NCBI GenBank assembly: GCA_039917615.1
Contig: JBDSJD010000031.1
Coordinates: 19,949 to 83,948 of the forward strand
Reading direction: 5' to 3'
DNA length: 64,000 nt
DNA from: ZC4RG30 sp039917615
Lineage (GTDB): Bacteria > Pseudomonadota > Gammaproteobacteria > Steroidobacterales > Steroidobacteraceae
The notes under the pieces were generated by a model that saw nothing but the letters and a program-made list of their open reading frames with translations, was not told the DNA's origin and made no database searches. The translations under genes were made by a program, and so were the position numbers. Shown here piece after piece: positions 25,927 to 34,711 of this stretch (positions within the stretch are counted from its first letter, which is position 1; every line of letters starts with the position of its first letter).

Positions 25927-26969
25927 GACGCGCGTGCATCGTGCTGACACTTTACCTCGGCTGCGCCATGGCCTTGCCCTCGCTGGCTGCAGCGACAGGC
26001 TGCCGCGCAGCAGCTCCAATTACCTTGCGGGTGCGGTTTGCCGGAGAATCGGCACGCGCTGTGCTGCTCGAATCAACCACACCAGGCGGCCTGCGACTGG
26101 TGGATCCCGCGACGAAAAATGAACTCTGGTCAGCGGGTCCGGGTGCCGGAAAGACGCAGCGGATTTCCGGCATGGACGCCAGTTTCGGTGCCAGCCTTGC
26201 AGCCGTGCACCTGGATGCCGACGGCGTACATGATCGTGTCTATGCCGGTGATCAAGCCGGCCGACTGTGGCGCTTGGAACTCCGCGCCGGCGCTCCCCCG
26301 TCCGCGTGGATGCGCGCTTCCGTGCTGGCCGATCTGGGCGCGCCCGGGCGCGGCTTCGTTGCAGCACCAGATATCACGCGCATCGAAACACCGGCGGCAG
26401 GTTCGTGGCTGAATATCGCCATCGGAACTGCGAACACAGGCGCGCAGCAGGCAGAGCACCGCTTTTACGTGTTGCGTGATGCGCTGGTTGTCGCAGGCCC
26501 CGCAGCGCCGCTGACCGAGGCAGACCTTGAACCTCTGATGCCGCCGCTGGGAGTCACCGGCGGCGGCGCGCCCGGCTATTACCTGCGCCTGGGCAGCGCG
26601 CAGGTACTGGCGCAGGCGCTGACACTGGACGGCCACATCCACTTCACCGTGGCCGAAACCGGGCGCAGCCTGCTGGCCGGATGTGCCCCGGGCACGCTGC
26701 CGACTACTGCGGTGCCGCTGAGTGTGACGGTGTTGCGCGCCAGAGATGGCGAGGTGGCATTAAGCCACAACACTGATCGCAGCGATCAGCGCATTCTGCG
26801 TCGGGTGCTTGCCGGCGCGATGCCGGCCAACGCCGGCGTGGAACTCGCAACAGCGCAGCGTCAAGCCGATGGACGCGTGCCCTGCCGCGTCGATGTCGAA
26901 ACCCTGCCGGAGTGTTCTCTCGATACCCAGCCGCGGCGCACCTGGTGGCGGCGGGAGGATGCCGACTGA
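25923..26969 (+). CDS. Mini-PilY1: secreted protein with a PilY1-like propeller segment only
   Basis: 348 residues with a signal peptide (MRRACIVLTLYLGCAMALPSLA). HLDADGVHDRVYAGDQAGRLWRLEL matches the calcium loop and following blade of PilY1 (compare DSNGDRFAD and IYAGDLKGRLWK in the full-length protein at 17.3 kb). AAPDITRIETPAAGSWLNIAIGTANTG resembles the next PilY1 blade. The whole N-terminal half, about 900 residues, is missing. Its place between PilX-like and PilE-like genes is exactly that of pilY1. It may be a reduced but working tip factor, or a remnant. ATGA and TGATG overlaps join it to its neighbours. Confidence 0.75.
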   Translation: MRRACIVLTLYLGCAMALPSLAAATGCRAAAPITLRVRFAGESARAVLLESTTPGGLRLVDPATKNELWSAGPGAGKTQRISGMDASFGASLAAVHLDADGVHDRVYAGDQAGRLWRLELRAGAPPSAWMRASVLADLGAPGRGFVAAPDITRIETPAAGSWLNIAIGTANTGAQQAEHRFYVLRDALVVAGPAAPLTEADLEPLMPPLGVTGGGAPGYYLRLGSAQVLAQALTLDGHIHFTVAETGRSLLAGCAPGTLPTTAVPLSVTVLRARDGEVALSHNTDRSDQRILRRVLAGAMPANAGVELATAQRQADGRVPCRVDVETLPECSLDTQPRRTWWRREDAD

Positions 26970-27400
26970 TGCGCGGATTCTCGCTCATCGAACTGCTGGT
27001 GACGTTGGCCATCGCTGCAGTGCTGGCTGCGCTCGCCCTGCCCGGCTATTCGCATGTGATCAATCGCGCGCTTAGACAGGATGCGCGGCTGGCGCTGCTG
27101 CGCATTCAGCACCGGCAGGAAGGTTTCTTCGCCAACCACTTGATCTATTCGGCAACCCTCGACAACAACCCGTCGGGACTTGCGATGCCGGCGCGCAGTG
27201 ACAATGGTTACTACCTACTCGAGCTGCAGACTTCGGCGGACGGTACGGCATACACCGCCCTGGCACGGGCGGACCCAGGCGGGCGACAGGCCACTGACCT
27301 GCACTGCATGCAACTTTCCATCGACGCGACCGGCCGGCGACGTTCTGCCGACGCAGCCAACAACTGGCGCGACGACGATCCCTGGCGCTGTTGGGGCTGA
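26969..27400 (+). CDS. PilE-like minor pilin (plus-strand set)
   Basis: 143 residues. The start at 26969 shares a base with the stop of the mini-PilY1 gene (TGATG). The prepilin site is MRG|FSLIELLVTLAIAAVLAALALPGYSHVINRAL with Glu5. RLALLRIQHRQEGFFANHLIYSATL resembles the PilE helix-turn region. One Cys pair (LHCMQLSID...WRCWG) closes the fold. Its stop codon abuts the stop of the convergent ispH with no base between (TGATCA). Confidence 0.88.
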   Translation: MRGFSLIELLVTLAIAAVLAALALPGYSHVINRALRQDARLALLRIQHRQEGFFANHLIYSATLDNNPSGLAMPARSDNGYYLLELQTSADGTAYTALARADPGGRQATDLHCMQLSIDATGRRRSADAANNWRDDDPWRCWG

Positions 27401-28366
27401 TCAGCTCCGGCTGGGCGCTGCAACCCGCAGGCTGCGCGGCAGACTGAACACCACATTCTCTTCGCGTCCGACGATCTCGCGTGGCGCCGCTCCGCCCCAG
27501 GAACGCAGCCGCTCCACCACCTGCTGCACCAGCAGCTCCGGAGCCGAGGCACCGGCCGTCACACCGACCGCGGCACGACCAGCAAACCACTCGCGTTGCA
27601 GGTTGTCCGGGCCATCGATGAGATAGCCGGGGATTCCCGCCCGATCAGCCAGCTCGCGCAGCCGGTTGGAATTGGAGCTGGTGACGGAGCCCACCACCAC
27701 CAGCACGTCGCAGTCCTGCAGCAGGCGCTTGACGGCGTCCTGCCGGTTTTGCGTGGCGTAACAGATGTCCTCGATGCGCGGCGCCTGCAACCCCGGAAAG
27801 CGGCTGCGCAAGGCATCTACGATGGCCTGGGTATCGTCGACGGACAGCGTGGTCTGAGTGACGAAGGCCAGGCTTTCGGGTCGTCGCACCTGCAGCCGCA
27901 TCGCGCCGGCCACATCTTCCACGAGGTGGATCTGCCCGCCATGAGAAGCATCGAAACGACCCATGGTGCCTTCGACTTCCGGGTGACCCGCATGCCCGAT
28001 CAGCACCACGTCACGCGCGTCACGCGCATAGCGCGCGACTTCCAGATGCACCTTGGTGACCAGCGGACAGGTGGCGTCGAAAACCTGAAAGCCGCGGGCG
28101 CGCGCTTCATTCTCGACGGCGCTGGACACACCGTGCGCGGAAAATATTAGCGTCGCCCCAACGGGCACTTCATCCAGCTCCTCGATAAAGCGCGCGCCGA
28201 GCGCGTGCAGCCGATCGACCACATGCTTGTTATGGACCACCTCGTGCCGCACATAGATGGGCGCGCCGAACAACTCGATGGCGCGCTCCACGATGTCAAT
28301 CGCGCGATCCACGCCGGCGCAGAAACCGCGCGGGTTCGCCAGCAGTATCTGCATGTCGCTGGTCAC
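27401..28366 (-). CDS. ispH: 4-hydroxy-3-methylbut-2-enyl diphosphate reductase (IspH/LytB)
   Basis: 321 residues. The three [4Fe-4S] cysteines are visible in NPRGFCAGVDRAI, FDATCPLVTKVH and VVGSVTSSNSNRL (the last block preceded by DCDVL); the second conserved set IVRHEVVHNKHVV and TQTTLSVDDT is present. It makes IPP and DMAPP in the last step of the non-mevalonate isoprenoid pathway. GTG at 28366 is used because AAGGGG lies five bases upstream; an ATG four codons later is the alternative. It is followed upstream by lspA after 51 bases, with no room for fkpB. Confidence 0.95.
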   Translation of the reverse strand: MTSDMQILLANPRGFCAGVDRAIDIVERAIELFGAPIYVRHEVVHNKHVVDRLHALGARFIEELDEVPVGATLIFSAHGVSSAVENEARARGFQVFDATCPLVTKVHLEVARYARDARDVVLIGHAGHPEVEGTMGRFDASHGGQIHLVEDVAGAMRLQVRRPESLAFVTQTTLSVDDTQAIVDALRSRFPGLQAPRIEDICYATQNRQDAVKRLLQDCDVLVVVGSVTSSNSNRLRELADRAGIPGYLIDGPDNLQREWFAGRAAVGVTAGASAPELLVQQVVERLRSWGGAAPREIVGREENVVFSLPRSLRVAAPSRS

Positions 28367-28417
28367 TGCAACCCCTTAATAGAACCGCGATATGTGATCC
28401 GGAGAATGTGCGTCATT

Positions 28418-28936
28418 TCATCCTTCCCGCGCGACGCCGCGCTCGCGGCGCCACTCCATGAACGCTTCCAGCAGGATCAGGCCCGCGCCAACGGTGATAC
28501 AACTGTCTGCGACATTGAACGCCGGGAACCAGGCGGAGTTCCAGTGCACGCCAACGAAGTCCACGACATAGCCGAACCGCACGCGGTCGATGGCATTACC
28601 CAGCGCACCGCTGACGATCAGCATCAGACCTGCGCATTGCAGGCGCTGGGTCGCAGGCACACGCCGGAGAGCGGCAACGATCACGCCGCTGACCACGAGG
28701 GCCAATGTGGTGAAAACCCAGCGCTGCGCGCCACCAGGGATGTCGAGAAAGCTGAACGCGGCACCGTAGTTGCGCGCGTGCAGGAGATCGAGCACCGGCA
28801 GAATACGGATGGATTCGTGCAGCGCGAGCTCTGCTTGAACCAGCCACTTTGTGGCCTGATCCAGCAGCAGTGCGCCGATAGCGAGCGGCCACCAGGCCAG
28901 ACCAGACTGCAACCTGTTGCCGCCAGATTCAGACAT
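28418..28936 (-). CDS. lspA: Lipoprotein signal peptidase
   Basis: 172 residues with four membrane helices. The catalytic aspartates lie in NAIDRVRFGYVVDF and FNVADS, and NYGAAFSFL is conserved. LspA removes signal peptides from prolipoproteins in the inner membrane. Its start overlaps the ileS stop by eight bases. The C-terminal tail is rich in Arg and Glu. Confidence 0.96.
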   Translation of the reverse strand: MSESGGNRLQSGLAWWPLAIGALLLDQATKWLVQAELALHESIRILPVLDLLHARNYGAAFSFLDIPGGAQRWVFTTLALVVSGVIVAALRRVPATQRLQCAGLMLIVSGALGNAIDRVRFGYVVDFVGVHWNSAWFPAFNVADSCITVGAGLILLEAFMEWRRERGVAREG

Positions 28937-31757
28937 GACGCCTTACCTCCGGACGATCCGAGATATTGCCGGCGCAGCGGCCACAAAGCTCCGGATGCTC
29001 GGCGTCCGTGCCGACATCGTCGGTCAGATGCCAGCAGCGCACGCACTTGGTGCCCGGGCTGCGCTGCGCACGCAGCCAGACACCAGGAATGACGGCTGTC
29101 CCCGTTTCGGCGGCGGTGACCCCGGCAGGCTCGGCTGACACCTTGTGGATGCGCATGGCGGAGGTGATCGTCAGGAAGCGCAGCTCCGTTCCGGTTGCGA
29201 GATAGCGACTGGCGTATTCGCGCAGGCAATACACATCGACTTCAGCCTCCAACGGCGCGCCGATGGTTCCCGCCTCGCGCAGTTTTTCCAGCTCCCGCTG
29301 CACGGCCTGCCGCAGCGCGATCAGTGCATCCCAGTCGATTTTGGATTCCGGCACCGCAGGATAATCATGCCACGCAGTCAGGAACACTGACTTTGGCGCC
29401 TGCGCGTATCCCGGCAGCGCTTTCCAGATTTCTTCAGCCGTGAACGAGAGAATCGGCGCCAGCCAGCGCACCATTCCCTGCAGGATATGGAACATCGCAG
29501 TCTGGGCAGACCGGCGTGCATGCCCATCTGCCGGCGTCGTATACATGCGGTCTTTCAGCACATCAAGGTACAGTCCACCCAGATCGTTCACGCAGAAATT
29601 ATGCACCCGCTGATAGATCACGTGGAACTGGTAGTCCCGATAGGCAACCACCACTTCCTGCTGCAACGCCGCTGTGCGGCGCAGCACCCAGGCGTCGAAA
29701 TCCACCAGCTGCTCCATGGGCACGGCATGCGCGGTAGGATCGAAGCCGTGCAGGTTGCCGAGCATGAAGCGCACCGTGTTGCGCATGCGCCGATATGAAT
29801 CAGACATGCGCTTCAGGATCTCGTCCGAACAGCTCATCTCGCTCGTGTAGTCAGTTGCACTCACCCACAGGCGCAAAACATCCGCGCCCAGTGAATTCAT
29901 CACCTTGTCGGGCGCCACCACATTGCCCAGTGACTTCGACATCTTGCGGCCCTTTTCATCCACGGTGAACCCGTAGGTAAGCACGCTCTTGTAGGGCGCG
30001 CGCTCGTACAGCGCTTCAGACATCAGCAATGAGCTGTGAAACCAGCCGCGATGCTGGTCCGACCCTTCGAGGTACATTTCTACCGGCGCGGCAATTTCCG
30101 GACGCTCCTTGCCAACGCACTCGAAGCTGACGCCGGCGTCGACCCAGACGTCCATCACATCCGTGACCTTGTGATAGGTTTCGGCGTCGTCACCGATCAA
30201 TTCGCGCGCGTCGAGGTCGAACCAGGCGTCGATGCCACCCACCTCCACGCGCCGAGCCACTTCTTCTATGAGCTCTTCGGTGCGCGGATGCAGCGCGCTG
30301 GTCTCATTGTGAATGAACAATGCAATCGGCACACCCCAGGTGCGCTGGCGCGAAATACACCAGTCGGGACGCGTCTCGATCATTCCCGCCATGCGCTGCT
30401 GCCCCCAGGCTGGAATCCACTTCACCCCGGGGATATCGCGCAGTGTGTTGCTGCGCAGGTTGTTCTGCTCCATCGAGATGAACCACTGCGGCGTGGCGCG
30501 GAAGATCACTGGAGTCTTGTGACGCCAGCAATGCGGATAGCTGTGCTGCACCGGGGCGTGTTGCAGCAGATTGCCGCTGTCGGCCATCGTTTCGATGATG
30601 AGCTTGCTGGCGTCGTCGAGCTTCATGCCACCGACCAGAGGCGTATCCGCCTGGAACCGGCCATCGCCCAGCACCGGGTTGACGACTGGCAGGTTGTAGC
30701 GACGGCCAACGATGTAGTCATCCTGGCCGTGTGCAGGCGCCGTGTGCACGGCACCTGTGCCGGCCTCGAGCGTCACGTGATCACCGAGGATCGCCGGCAC
30801 CCGTCGATCCTGAAAGGGATGTTGCAACTGCAGGCCTTCCAGCACGCGTCCCTCGAAGCGTGCCAGCTCGCGGGAGTTCTCCGCCCCATAACGCGCGAGA
30901 CATGCTGCCGCGAGGCCCTCGGCCAGCACGACGCGTTCATTGCGATCGCCGTGTGTGAATTCAACGAGCACGTACTGGAAATCCGCGCGTAGGGCCACCG
31001 CTTCGTTGGCAGGCAGCGTCCACGGCGTGGTGGTCCAGATCACCACCGAAGCCGGCACGGAAGCATCCACGGCAACGCCGATGCGCTTGCCGAAGTCCGC
31101 AAGATCTGCAACCCGGAACGCGACGTCGATTGCGGGCGAAGTCTTGTCTTCGTACTCCACCTCGGCTTCGGCCAGCGCCGAGCGGCAGTCCAGGCACCAG
31201 TAGACCGGCTTCGCACCGCGGACCAGGTGCCCATTGCGGATCACCTTTCCGAGCGCGCGGATCTGCTGCGCCTCGAACTTCGGATCCATGGTGATGTACG
31301 GACGATCCCAGTCGCCCATCACGCCAAGGCGCTTGAAGTCGCGGCGCTGCAGCTCGACCTGCTCCGTGGCATATGCACGGCAGGCGGCGCGGAAAGCACG
31401 AGCGTCGAGTTTTTGCCCTACGCGTCCGTGTTTCTTTTCCACCTGTAGCTCGATCGGCAGGCCGTGGCAATCCCAGCCAGGGATATAAGGCGAGTCGAAA
31501 CCATCCAGCGTGCGGGACTTCACGATGAAGTCCTTCAGGATCTTATTGGCCGCGTGACCGATGTGAATCGCGCCGTTCGCATAGGGAGGGCCATCGTGCA
31601 GGACAAAACGCGGCCGACCTTTGGCGATACGCCGCAGTTCTCCGTAGACGTCGCCCTCTTCCCACCACTTCAACATTTCCGGCTCGCGCCGCGCCAGATC
31701 CGCTTTCATTGCGAAATCGGTCTGCGGCAAATTCACCGTCGTCTTGTAGTCAGCCAC
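28929..31757 (-). CDS. ileS: Isoleucyl-tRNA synthetase
   Basis: 942 residues, normal for the bacterial type 1 enzyme. The HIGH motif is in PYANGAIHIGHAANK, KMSKS in EKGRKMSKSLGNVV, and the C-terminal zinc-finger cysteines in KCVRCWHLTDDVG and LCGRCAGNIS. The CP1 editing domain shows TTTPWTLPANEAV. It charges tRNA-Ile in the cytosol. ribF ends three bases upstream of its start, and lspA starts within its last eight bases, so the block ribF-ileS-lspA-ispH is likely one transcript. Confidence 0.97.
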   Translation of the reverse strand: MADYKTTVNLPQTDFAMKADLARREPEMLKWWEEGDVYGELRRIAKGRPRFVLHDGPPYANGAIHIGHAANKILKDFIVKSRTLDGFDSPYIPGWDCHGLPIELQVEKKHGRVGQKLDARAFRAACRAYATEQVELQRRDFKRLGVMGDWDRPYITMDPKFEAQQIRALGKVIRNGHLVRGAKPVYWCLDCRSALAEAEVEYEDKTSPAIDVAFRVADLADFGKRIGVAVDASVPASVVIWTTTPWTLPANEAVALRADFQYVLVEFTHGDRNERVVLAEGLAAACLARYGAENSRELARFEGRVLEGLQLQHPFQDRRVPAILGDHVTLEAGTGAVHTAPAHGQDDYIVGRRYNLPVVNPVLGDGRFQADTPLVGGMKLDDASKLIIETMADSGNLLQHAPVQHSYPHCWRHKTPVIFRATPQWFISMEQNNLRSNTLRDIPGVKWIPAWGQQRMAGMIETRPDWCISRQRTWGVPIALFIHNETSALHPRTEELIEEVARRVEVGGIDAWFDLDARELIGDDAETYHKVTDVMDVWVDAGVSFECVGKERPEIAAPVEMYLEGSDQHRGWFHSSLLMSEALYERAPYKSVLTYGFTVDEKGRKMSKSLGNVVAPDKVMNSLGADVLRLWVSATDYTSEMSCSDEILKRMSDSYRRMRNTVRFMLGNLHGFDPTAHAVPMEQLVDFDAWVLRRTAALQQEVVVAYRDYQFHVIYQRVHNFCVNDLGGLYLDVLKDRMYTTPADGHARRSAQTAMFHILQGMVRWLAPILSFTAEEIWKALPGYAQAPKSVFLTAWHDYPAVPESKIDWDALIALRQAVQRELEKLREAGTIGAPLEAEVDVYCLREYASRYLATGTELRFLTITSAMRIHKVSAEPAGVTAAETGTAVIPGVWLRAQRSPGTKCVRCWHLTDDVGTDAEHPELCGRCAGNISDRPEVRRHV

Positions 31758-31760
31758 TCG

Positions 31761-32711
31761 TCACCCTTCTTTAGCCATATCTGCCAGCACCACTCGCGCG
31801 GCGTCGGCATCGCGATGTATCTGCTCCACCATCGCGTCCACAGTGTCAAAGCGCAGCTCGTCCCGCAGCCGCGCCACAAATTCCACTTCTATTTCGCGGC
31901 CATAGAGATCGCCGGCAAAATCGAACACATGCGCCTCGAGCAGGGGTGTGACCCCGCCGATCGTGGGACGCGTGCCGAGGCTCGCCACCCCCGCCAGCGC
32001 CGAATCCGGGCCATACCCATTGCCCACGCCGCGCACCCGGACTGCAAAGATACCGTTCATCGGGGCCTGGCGTCGCGCCAGCCGCAGATTGGCGGTGGGA
32101 TAGCCCAGTTTGCGGCCCAGCTGCTCACCCTGAATTACCCGACCTCGCATGGAATAACGACGCCCGAGCAGGCGCGCGGCTGTCTGCAGATCACCGGCAG
32201 CGAGCGCAGCACGAGTCACACCGCTGCCAATACGCACACCATCGGCCAGCAGTGGCTGAACCACATCAACGGCAAGGCCCAACGCGGAACCCTCGCGCAG
32301 AAACCAGTCGGCGCGGGCCTCGCCCCGGTAGCCCGCCCGAAAGTCATGCCCGATGACAACGCCCTGCACCCCGCCGGCAACCAGCATCTGCGCAAAAGCC
32401 GCGGCGCTCATCCGGCGCAGGCGGTCGTTGAACTGCAGTGCGCAGAACACATCCGGGCCATCCTGTTCCAGCAAGCGCCATCGCTCGCGGAAATTGGTGA
32501 GTCGGGCTGGCGGGCTATCGGGGGCGAAATATTCCTTCGGCAGCGGCTCAAAGGTCAGCACCATGCTCTGCAGATCGCGATCCCGTGCCTGCGTGCGCGC
32601 GCGCTCGATCAGCAGCCGATGCCCCAGATGAATTCCGTCGAAGCCGCCGATCGTCGCGATGTAGCCGCGGCCCGCGCATGTATGATTATCCAGCCGCCGC
32701 AGAAGCCGCAT
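31761..32711 (-). CDS. ribF: Bifunctional riboflavin kinase/FAD synthetase
   Basis: 316 residues. The N-terminal FMN adenylyltransferase domain has ATIGGFDGIHLGHRLLI and FEPLPKEYF; the C-terminal kinase has the GKKLGYPTAN-like GRKLGYPTANLRL and GVASLGTRPTIGG. It converts riboflavin to FMN and FAD. The ATG at 32711 shares its A with the murJ stop (TGATG); a GTG one codon earlier is also possible. The next gene is ileS. Confidence 0.96.
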   Translation of the reverse strand: MRLLRRLDNHTCAGRGYIATIGGFDGIHLGHRLLIERARTQARDRDLQSMVLTFEPLPKEYFAPDSPPARLTNFRERWRLLEQDGPDVFCALQFNDRLRRMSAAAFAQMLVAGGVQGVVIGHDFRAGYRGEARADWFLREGSALGLAVDVVQPLLADGVRIGSGVTRAALAAGDLQTAARLLGRRYSMRGRVIQGEQLGRKLGYPTANLRLARRQAPMNGIFAVRVRGVGNGYGPDSALAGVASLGTRPTIGGVTPLLEAHVFDFAGDLYGREIEVEFVARLRDELRFDTVDAMVEQIHRDADAARVVLADMAKEG

Positions 32712-34282
32712 CACGACACCGCCGAACGCATATGCCGGTAGCGCATGCCGAGCACGTACAGCACCGCGAAATACACCACCGCACCCAGGACGATGCTGCC
32801 CCCTCCGCGCAGCACACGCTCAAGGAAGGGCAACTGCGCCCACACGAGCGTGTCGCCAGCCAGCCACCACAACAACGCGCCCATCACCGCATTGGCGAGC
32901 AGCACACGCGCCAGAAACCGCGACCAGCCGGCGGAATGCTGCAGCACGCCTTCACGCACCAGTCCGCGCCATAACCACCAGGTGTTCAGCGCCGCGCCGA
33001 CGCAGGTGGAAGTAGCGATCAGGGTGTGCGGGTTGGGGATGGGGACCTTTGCCACTACCACCAGCAGCGCCACCAGCGCATTCAGCGACATCGACACCGC
33101 CAGCGCAGTCATCGCGATCCGCACCGGGCGCTTCGTGTTCTGCCGCGCGTAGTAACCAGGCACCAGCACCTTCACGAAACTGAAACCGAGCAGACCCCAT
33201 GAATAGGCCATGAGTGCGTAGCTGGTCTTCTGCACATCCTCGGGACTGAACGCCCGATAGCCGAAGATCATCGCAGTCATCGGCCCGGCGAAACACAGCA
33301 TGCCCACCGCAGCCGGGGATGCCAGCAGCAACACCAGCCGCAGCGCCCAATCCAGCGTCGCCGAGAACTGCGCCATCGACTTTGCAGCATGATTCGCCGA
33401 GAGTCCCGGAAGAATGACCGTGGCCAGCGCGATGCTGAACACGCCCAGCGGAAACTCCATCAACCTATCGGCCACGTACAACCAGCTGACACTGCCAGTC
33501 ACCAGGGAGGTGGCGACCAGCGTATCCAGCAGCAGACTGATCTGCGCCATGGACGACCCGACAATTCCGGGCACCATCAATCTGGCGATGCGACGCACTC
33601 CGTCGAGCGCTGGCCGCCAACGCGGCAAGGACAGCAGGCGAAGCCTGGCCACCGAAGGCAACTGGAACACCAGCTGGATCACGCCTGATACGAACACGCC
33701 CACCGATAGCACCAGGCCAGGGTTGTCGCTGCCGGCAGCGAAAAACACCGCGGCAAGAATCATCACGGCGTTCATCACAACCTGCGTGAATGCAGGAATG
33801 AAAAAACGGCCATAGCTGTTCAAAACGCCGGAAAACAGCGACACCATCGAAATGAAGAACAGGTAGGGGAACGTCCACCGCAGCATCTGAACGGCAAGCG
33901 TGTATTCGCCAGCACCGCTTAGCGCCCATCTCGGCGCGAACAGGAAGATGATCAGCGGCGCGGCGATCACGCCGATGGCGCTGACCACCAGGAGCACAGT
34001 GCCCAGCGTCCCCGCCACTCCGGCAACCAGCTCGCGTACCTGATCGTGCTCGCGCTGGGTCCTGTACTCGGAAATGACCGGCACGAAGGACTGCGAAAAC
34101 GCACCCTCGGCAAACAACCGGCGCAGGAAGTTCGGAATCTTGAAGGCCACGAGGAAGGCATCCGAAACGATGCCCACACCCAGCGCCTGCACCATGAATG
34201 TATCGCGCAGCAGCCCGGTGATCCGCGACAGCAGGGTGGCAAACCCGGTGGTCGTCGTGCTCTTTAACAAGGGGCGGCTCAT
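32711..34282 (-). CDS. murJ: Lipid II flippase MurJ (MviN)
   Basis: 523 residues with about 14 membrane helices. The N-terminus LLKSTTTTGFATLLSRITGLLRDTFMVQALG and FLVAFKIPNFLRRLFAEGAFSQSFVPV are the signature of MurJ/MviN, with essential arginines. It moves lipid II across the inner membrane for peptidoglycan synthesis. It is divergent from rpsT, with a 107-base gap that should hold both promoters; I see no clear boxes there. It is translationally coupled to ribF. Confidence 0.97.
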   Translation of the reverse strand: MSRPLLKSTTTTGFATLLSRITGLLRDTFMVQALGVGIVSDAFLVAFKIPNFLRRLFAEGAFSQSFVPVISEYRTQREHDQVRELVAGVAGTLGTVLLVVSAIGVIAAPLIIFLFAPRWALSGAGEYTLAVQMLRWTFPYLFFISMVSLFSGVLNSYGRFFIPAFTQVVMNAVMILAAVFFAAGSDNPGLVLSVGVFVSGVIQLVFQLPSVARLRLLSLPRWRPALDGVRRIARLMVPGIVGSSMAQISLLLDTLVATSLVTGSVSWLYVADRLMEFPLGVFSIALATVILPGLSANHAAKSMAQFSATLDWALRLVLLLASPAAVGMLCFAGPMTAMIFGYRAFSPEDVQKTSYALMAYSWGLLGFSFVKVLVPGYYARQNTKRPVRIAMTALAVSMSLNALVALLVVVAKVPIPNPHTLIATSTCVGAALNTWWLWRGLVREGVLQHSAGWSRFLARVLLANAVMGALLWWLAGDTLVWAQLPFLERVLRGGGSIVLGAVVYFAVLYVLGMRYRHMRSAVS

Positions 34283-34389
34283 CGCCGCGGCAGCCTAGCA
34301 GAATGGGTCCCGTCAGGTTGACTTCCGCCCTGCCCCTGCCCACACTACGCGGCCCTGAAACTGAAGGGCTTTTGGCGGAGAATTCGAGA

Positions 34390-34662
34390 GTGGCGAATAC
34401 CAAGTCAGCGGAAAAAGCATCCCGGCAAGCGGTCAAGCACCGGACGGCCAATGTCGCCCTGCGCTCACGTCTGCGCAGTGCCATCCGCAAGTCGGTAGAC
34501 ACCGCTGCCGCCGGCAAGAAGGACGAGGCCATCGCCGCTTTCAAGGCCGCTCAGCCCGTCATCGATGCGATGGTCAACAAGGGCCTGATCCACCGCAACA
34601 AGGCCGCCCGGCACAAGAGCCGCCTGAATGCCAAGGTCAAGGCTGCAGCCGCGAAGGGCTGA
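34390..34662 (+). CDS. rpsT: 30S ribosomal protein S20
   Basis: 90 residues starting with GTG at 34390 (VANTKSAEKASRQAVKHRTAN), the expected S20 N-terminus, with GGAG about ten bases upstream. The open frame further upstream is not S20-like. RLRSAIRKSVDTAAAGKKDEAIAAF and GLIHRNKAARHKSRLNAKV are conserved. A GTG (or TTG) start is common for rpsT, where weak initiation allows autoregulation; whether that applies here is inferred. Confidence 0.96.
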   Translation: MANTKSAEKASRQAVKHRTANVALRSRLRSAIRKSVDTAAAGKKDEAIAAFKAAQPVIDAMVNKGLIHRNKAARHKSRLNAKVKAAAAKG

Positions 34663-34684
34663 AGTCTTTCGAACATGAATCCCC

Positions 34685-34711
34685 ATCAGGCCCGCCTCGC
34701 GCGGGCCTGAT
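34685..34711. terminator. Strong hairpin between convergent rpsT and obgE
   Basis: ATCAGGCCCGC (34685-34695) pairs perfectly with GCGGGCCTGAT (34701-34711) around CTCGC. It ends at the obgE stop codon and lies 22 bases after rpsT, so it can serve both genes. Neither side has a good T-run (CATTTCGG after the stem on the plus strand), so release is probably weak or assisted. Confidence 0.75.

Noticed and set aside
34283..34389. Promoters for murJ and rpsT
   Set aside because: The gap must hold them, but no boxes convincing enough to place were seen.
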